A stretch of DNA of 8,521 bases from Pseudanabaenales cyanobacterium (GTDB lineage: Bacteria > Cyanobacteriota > Cyanobacteriia > Phormidesmidales > Phormidesmidaceae): contig JAKSDM010000173.1 in assembly GCA_022360135.1 (NCBI GenBank), positions 1 to 8,521 on the forward strand. Reading direction: 5' to 3'. Shown here one piece after another: positions 6,637-8,521 of this stretch (position 1 is the stretch's first letter; the number at the start of each line of letters is the position of its first letter). The notes beneath the pieces were generated by a model that searched no databases, had not been told where the DNA came from, and saw only the letters and a list, made by a program, of their open reading frames with translations. Both the position numbers and the translations under genes were made by a program.

Positions 6637-8148
6637 TTACGACAACCGTTCAATTAGATGATCTCCCACCCGCAGGGCATTGGCAATAATTGTTAAGGCT
6701 GGGCTGACACCGGCATTAGAGGGAAAGAAACTGCCATCCACCACATAAAGGTTGTCCACATCATGGGTGCAGCAGTTGCGATCGAGCACCGAAGTAGCCG
6801 GATCGTCGCCAAAACGACAGGTGCCGCATTGGTTCGCCATCACCTGAATCGGTGCTTCGCCACGCGGGCGCAATATCTTGCCTTGAAAACCATTCAGCTG
6901 GCTTTCAGCGGTTTTTAGCACATCCATCCAGCGATAGACCAAACGATCGTGCGCCTCGACATTATTTGAGGTGTAGTCAATGTGCAACTTGTTACCCTCG
7001 ACTCGCACTCGATTATTCGGATCGGGCAAATCTTCAGTTTGCACCCACCAGCCGATCGAACGAGTGGCTAATTGCTTCAGACCAAATTCTGGCATATATT
7101 TTGCCAGAATCGACAACAGCGGCGGCGCCTCAGCGAAGATAATATCGGTGAGCAAGCCGCCGGTATTGTAAATGTGCCCCATGGGATAGGGGAAATCGGC
7201 GTCACCCCAATAAAAATCATTGACGCAAACCGTTTTTTGGAAAGACCCCGAATTGGGCTTTGTACTCAATTGCACAACTGCCGTCATCAGGCTTTTCATT
7301 AAATTGCGGCCAACTAAATCTGAACTATTGGCCAGCCCTTTAACATGTTTATCATTGGCGGACCGCAGCAGTAACGCCGCCGAATTCACTGCCCCACAGG
7401 CAAGGATCACAATATCGGCGGAAAACAGATAAGATTGCTGGCCGATTTCTGCTTCGACGGCTTTGATCGCTAAACCTGATGGATTGGTCAGTAAACCAAC
7501 CACCTTAGCCCCTGTTTTTAAGGTCACATTGGGCCGCTTTAGGGCCGGCGCAATGCCGCAGACTTCGGCGTCATTGGTGGGGTCGTCGGTCCGGCGGGTG
7601 AGCCCTAAGGGGAGGGGAGAAGGATGCAGATTTTGCTGGCCGATCGCCTCGCAAATTTCTGAAATTTGAGGCTCATGGGCGATCGCCTCAAACGGATACG
7701 CTTGACTATGGGAAGGCTCGGTCGGATCGCTGTTGGCCTGACCATGCACCTTGTAAAGCTGTTCCGCCTCAGTGTAATAAGGTTCAAAGTCTGAATATTG
7801 CAAACACCACTCAGGTGAAACGCCATCCTGATGCGCCACCTTCTCAAAATCTCGTTCCCGGAGCCTGAGCAGGGCTGCGTTATAGATTTTGGTATTGCCG
7901 CCAATGGCGTAATTCATTTGGGGCGAAAACGGTTCTTTATCGCTGTCGTACCATTGCTCTGGGGCGCGATAGCGTTCTCGCTTAAAAATATCGACATGAT
8001 TAGGATTCTGCTCCTCCAGCGGCATAAAATCACCCCGCTCCAGAATCAAAATCTTTTTCCCGGTGGGCGCTAGTTTGTGCGCCAGTGCGCCCCCCCCGGC
8101 GCCAGTGCCGACAATAATCAGGTCATAGTGTTGATCATCAATAATCAT
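6637..8148 (-). CDS. GMC-family FAD-dependent oxidoreductase with altered catalytic pair
   Basis: This 503-residue flavoprotein belongs to the glucose-methanol-choline oxidoreductases, which oxidise alcohols, sugars or sterols with FAD. The Rossmann motif is YDLIIVGTGAGGGALAHKLA (8-27), with Glu37 at the usual ribose-binding position. The GMC signature region is AIGGNTKIYNAALLRLRERD (81-100), with ILACGAVNSAALLLRS at 248-263 and the C-terminal NLYVVDGSFFPSNAG at 466-480. The position that normally holds the catalytic His reads NQCGTCRFG (Asn439), and the second catalytic position reads GVSPALT (Ser482) instead of Asn or His. The Cys-rich segment that many relatives carry after PLPLG is absent: 178-199 reads PLPLGL..DDPTNDAEVCGI. 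There is no signal peptide. It lies 9 nt downstream of an oxidase subunit III gene, with GAGG overlapping that gene's stop, so cotranscription and translational coupling are likely. Its substrate and electron acceptor cannot be read from the sequence. Confidence 0.87.
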   Translation of the reverse strand: MIIDDQHYDLIIVGTGAGGGALAHKLAPTGKKILILERGDFMPLEEQNPNHVDIFKRERYRAPEQWYDSDKEPFSPQMNYAIGGNTKIYNAALLRLRERDFEKVAHQDGVSPEWCLQYSDFEPYYTEAEQLYKVHGQANSDPTEPSHSQAYPFEAIAHEPQISEICEAIGQQNLHPSPLPLGLTRRTDDPTNDAEVCGIAPALKRPNVTLKTGAKVVGLLTNPSGLAIKAVEAEIGQQSYLFSADIVILACGAVNSAALLLRSANDKHVKGLANSSDLVGRNLMKSLMTAVVQLSTKPNSGSFQKTVCVNDFYWGDADFPYPMGHIYNTGGLLTDIIFAEAPPLLSILAKYMPEFGLKQLATRSIGWWVQTEDLPDPNNRVRVEGNKLHIDYTSNNVEAHDRLVYRWMDVLKTAESQLNGFQGKILRPRGEAPIQVMANQCGTCRFGDDPATSVLDRNCCTHDVDNLYVVDGSFFPSNAGVSPALTIIANALRVGDHLIERLS

Positions 8149-8155
8149 GGCGATA

Positions 8156-8159
8156 CCTC
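8156..8159 (-). promoter_or_regulatory. Ribosome binding site of the GMC gene, overlapping the upstream stop codon
   Basis: On the minus strand TGAGGTATCGCCATG contains the oxidase stop TGA (8160-8158), a GAGG Shine-Dalgarno core (8159-8156) and the GMC start (8148) 7 nt further on. This arrangement favours translational coupling. Confidence 0.65.
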
Positions 8160-8521
8160 ACTGCCAGATGTAAATCAGCCCAAACAAAATAATCCAGATG
8201 ACATCCACAAAATGCCAAAACAAAGACGTGGCGGCAGTCCCGTACTCACTGTGGTCATAGTTGCCGGGAATGAAGGATCGTCCTAACATAATCAATTGCA
8301 GCAGGACGCCCGTCATCACATGCAACCCATGAAACCCAGTGAGTAAATAAAAGGCGCCGCCAAATACGCCATCGGTAAAGCCAAAAGGGAGGCCGCTCCA
8401 TTCCACAGCTTGACCATACAAAAAGTAGATCCCCATGGCCATGGTCAGCAGCCAGAATGCCCGAAATCCCCAAAGATTTTTGGTGTGGAGAAAGCGCTCG
8501 GCAATATAAATCACAAAACTA
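8158..8521 (-). CDS. ctaE: Heme-copper (cytochrome c/quinol) oxidase subunit III, partial
   Basis: The frame is open to the window edge, so the 5' end of the gene is missing. The visible 120 residues are the C-terminal part of a protein usually near 200 residues. The GTG at 8514 is an internal Val codon rather than a start. Three hydrophobic membrane spans are visible: WGFRAFWLLTMAMGIYFLYG, FGGAFYLLTGFHGLHVMTGVLL and SLFWHFVDVIWIILFGLIYIW. The motifs GFHGLHVMTG and WHFVDVIWI are characteristic of subunit III. The protein supports the proton-pumping terminal oxidase in the thylakoid or cytoplasmic membrane. Subunits I and II are expected beyond the right edge. The fragment does not show whether this belongs to the cytochrome c oxidase or to the alternative (ARTO) oxidase of cyanobacteria. 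The symbol ctaE follows the usual cyanobacterial name. Confidence 0.88.
   Translation of the reverse strand, partial: SFVIYIAERFLHTKNLWGFRAFWLLTMAMGIYFLYGQAVEWSGLPFGFTDGVFGGAFYLLTGFHGLHVMTGVLLQLIMLGRSFIPGNYDHSEYGTAATSLFWHFVDVIWIILFGLIYIWQ

Noticed and set aside
8255..8514. GTG at 8514 as the true start of the oxidase gene
   Set aside because: The frame remains open to the window edge and subunit III proteins normally have several more membrane spans upstream, so this Val is internal.

Overview
The window looks like a chromosomal segment from a cyanobacterium. Four exact copies of the palindrome GCGATCGC (HIP1, typical of many cyanobacterial genomes) occur at 180-187, 2718-2725, 3788-3795 and 7679-7686, far more than chance would give in 8.5 kb. 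G-rich GGGGGATTTAGGGGG repeats of a kind scattered through cyanobacterial genomes lie near 6.1-6.3 kb. The gene content also fits: an extracellular contractile injection system (eCIS), secreted two-domain 'esterase-like activity of phytase' protein, and a heme-copper oxidase.

Region 1 (1-3010, + strand) is the 3' end of an eCIS (phage-tail-like injection machine) locus. It holds the tail end of an unrecognised upstream gene that is interrupted by an in-frame TAG, then a CIS tube/hub-adaptor protein (282-1049), then a VgrG-like gp27-gp5 hub/spike protein (1094-3010). The last two correspond in order to Afp7 and Afp8 of the Serratia antifeeding prophage. No sheath, PAAR, gp25 or ATPase gene is in view, so the rest of the machine must lie upstream or elsewhere.

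Region 2 (3011-3627) is non-coding. It contains a 128-bp element with 16/19-matching terminal inverted repeats and TA at each end, which looks like a MITE of the IS630/Tc1-mariner type. Region 3 (3628-6018, +) encodes a secreted 796-residue protein: signal peptide, beta-propeller, then phytase-like domain.

Region 4 (6019-6636) separates two convergent transcription units. It is occupied by G/C-tract repeats that form a large nested inverted repeat. Region 5 (6637-8521, - strand) holds the 3' part of a heme-copper oxidase subunit III gene (cut by the window edge), followed after 9 nt by a GMC-family flavoprotein. The ribosome binding site of the GMC gene overlaps the oxidase stop codon, so the two are very likely one operon. 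The GMC protein keeps a good FAD-binding site but has Asn and Ser at the two positions that usually carry the catalytic His and Asn/His pair.

I do not see a wholly new system. The points most worth a second look are the altered GMC protein coupled to a terminal oxidase, the amber-interrupted gene in the eCIS locus, and the MITE-like insertion.
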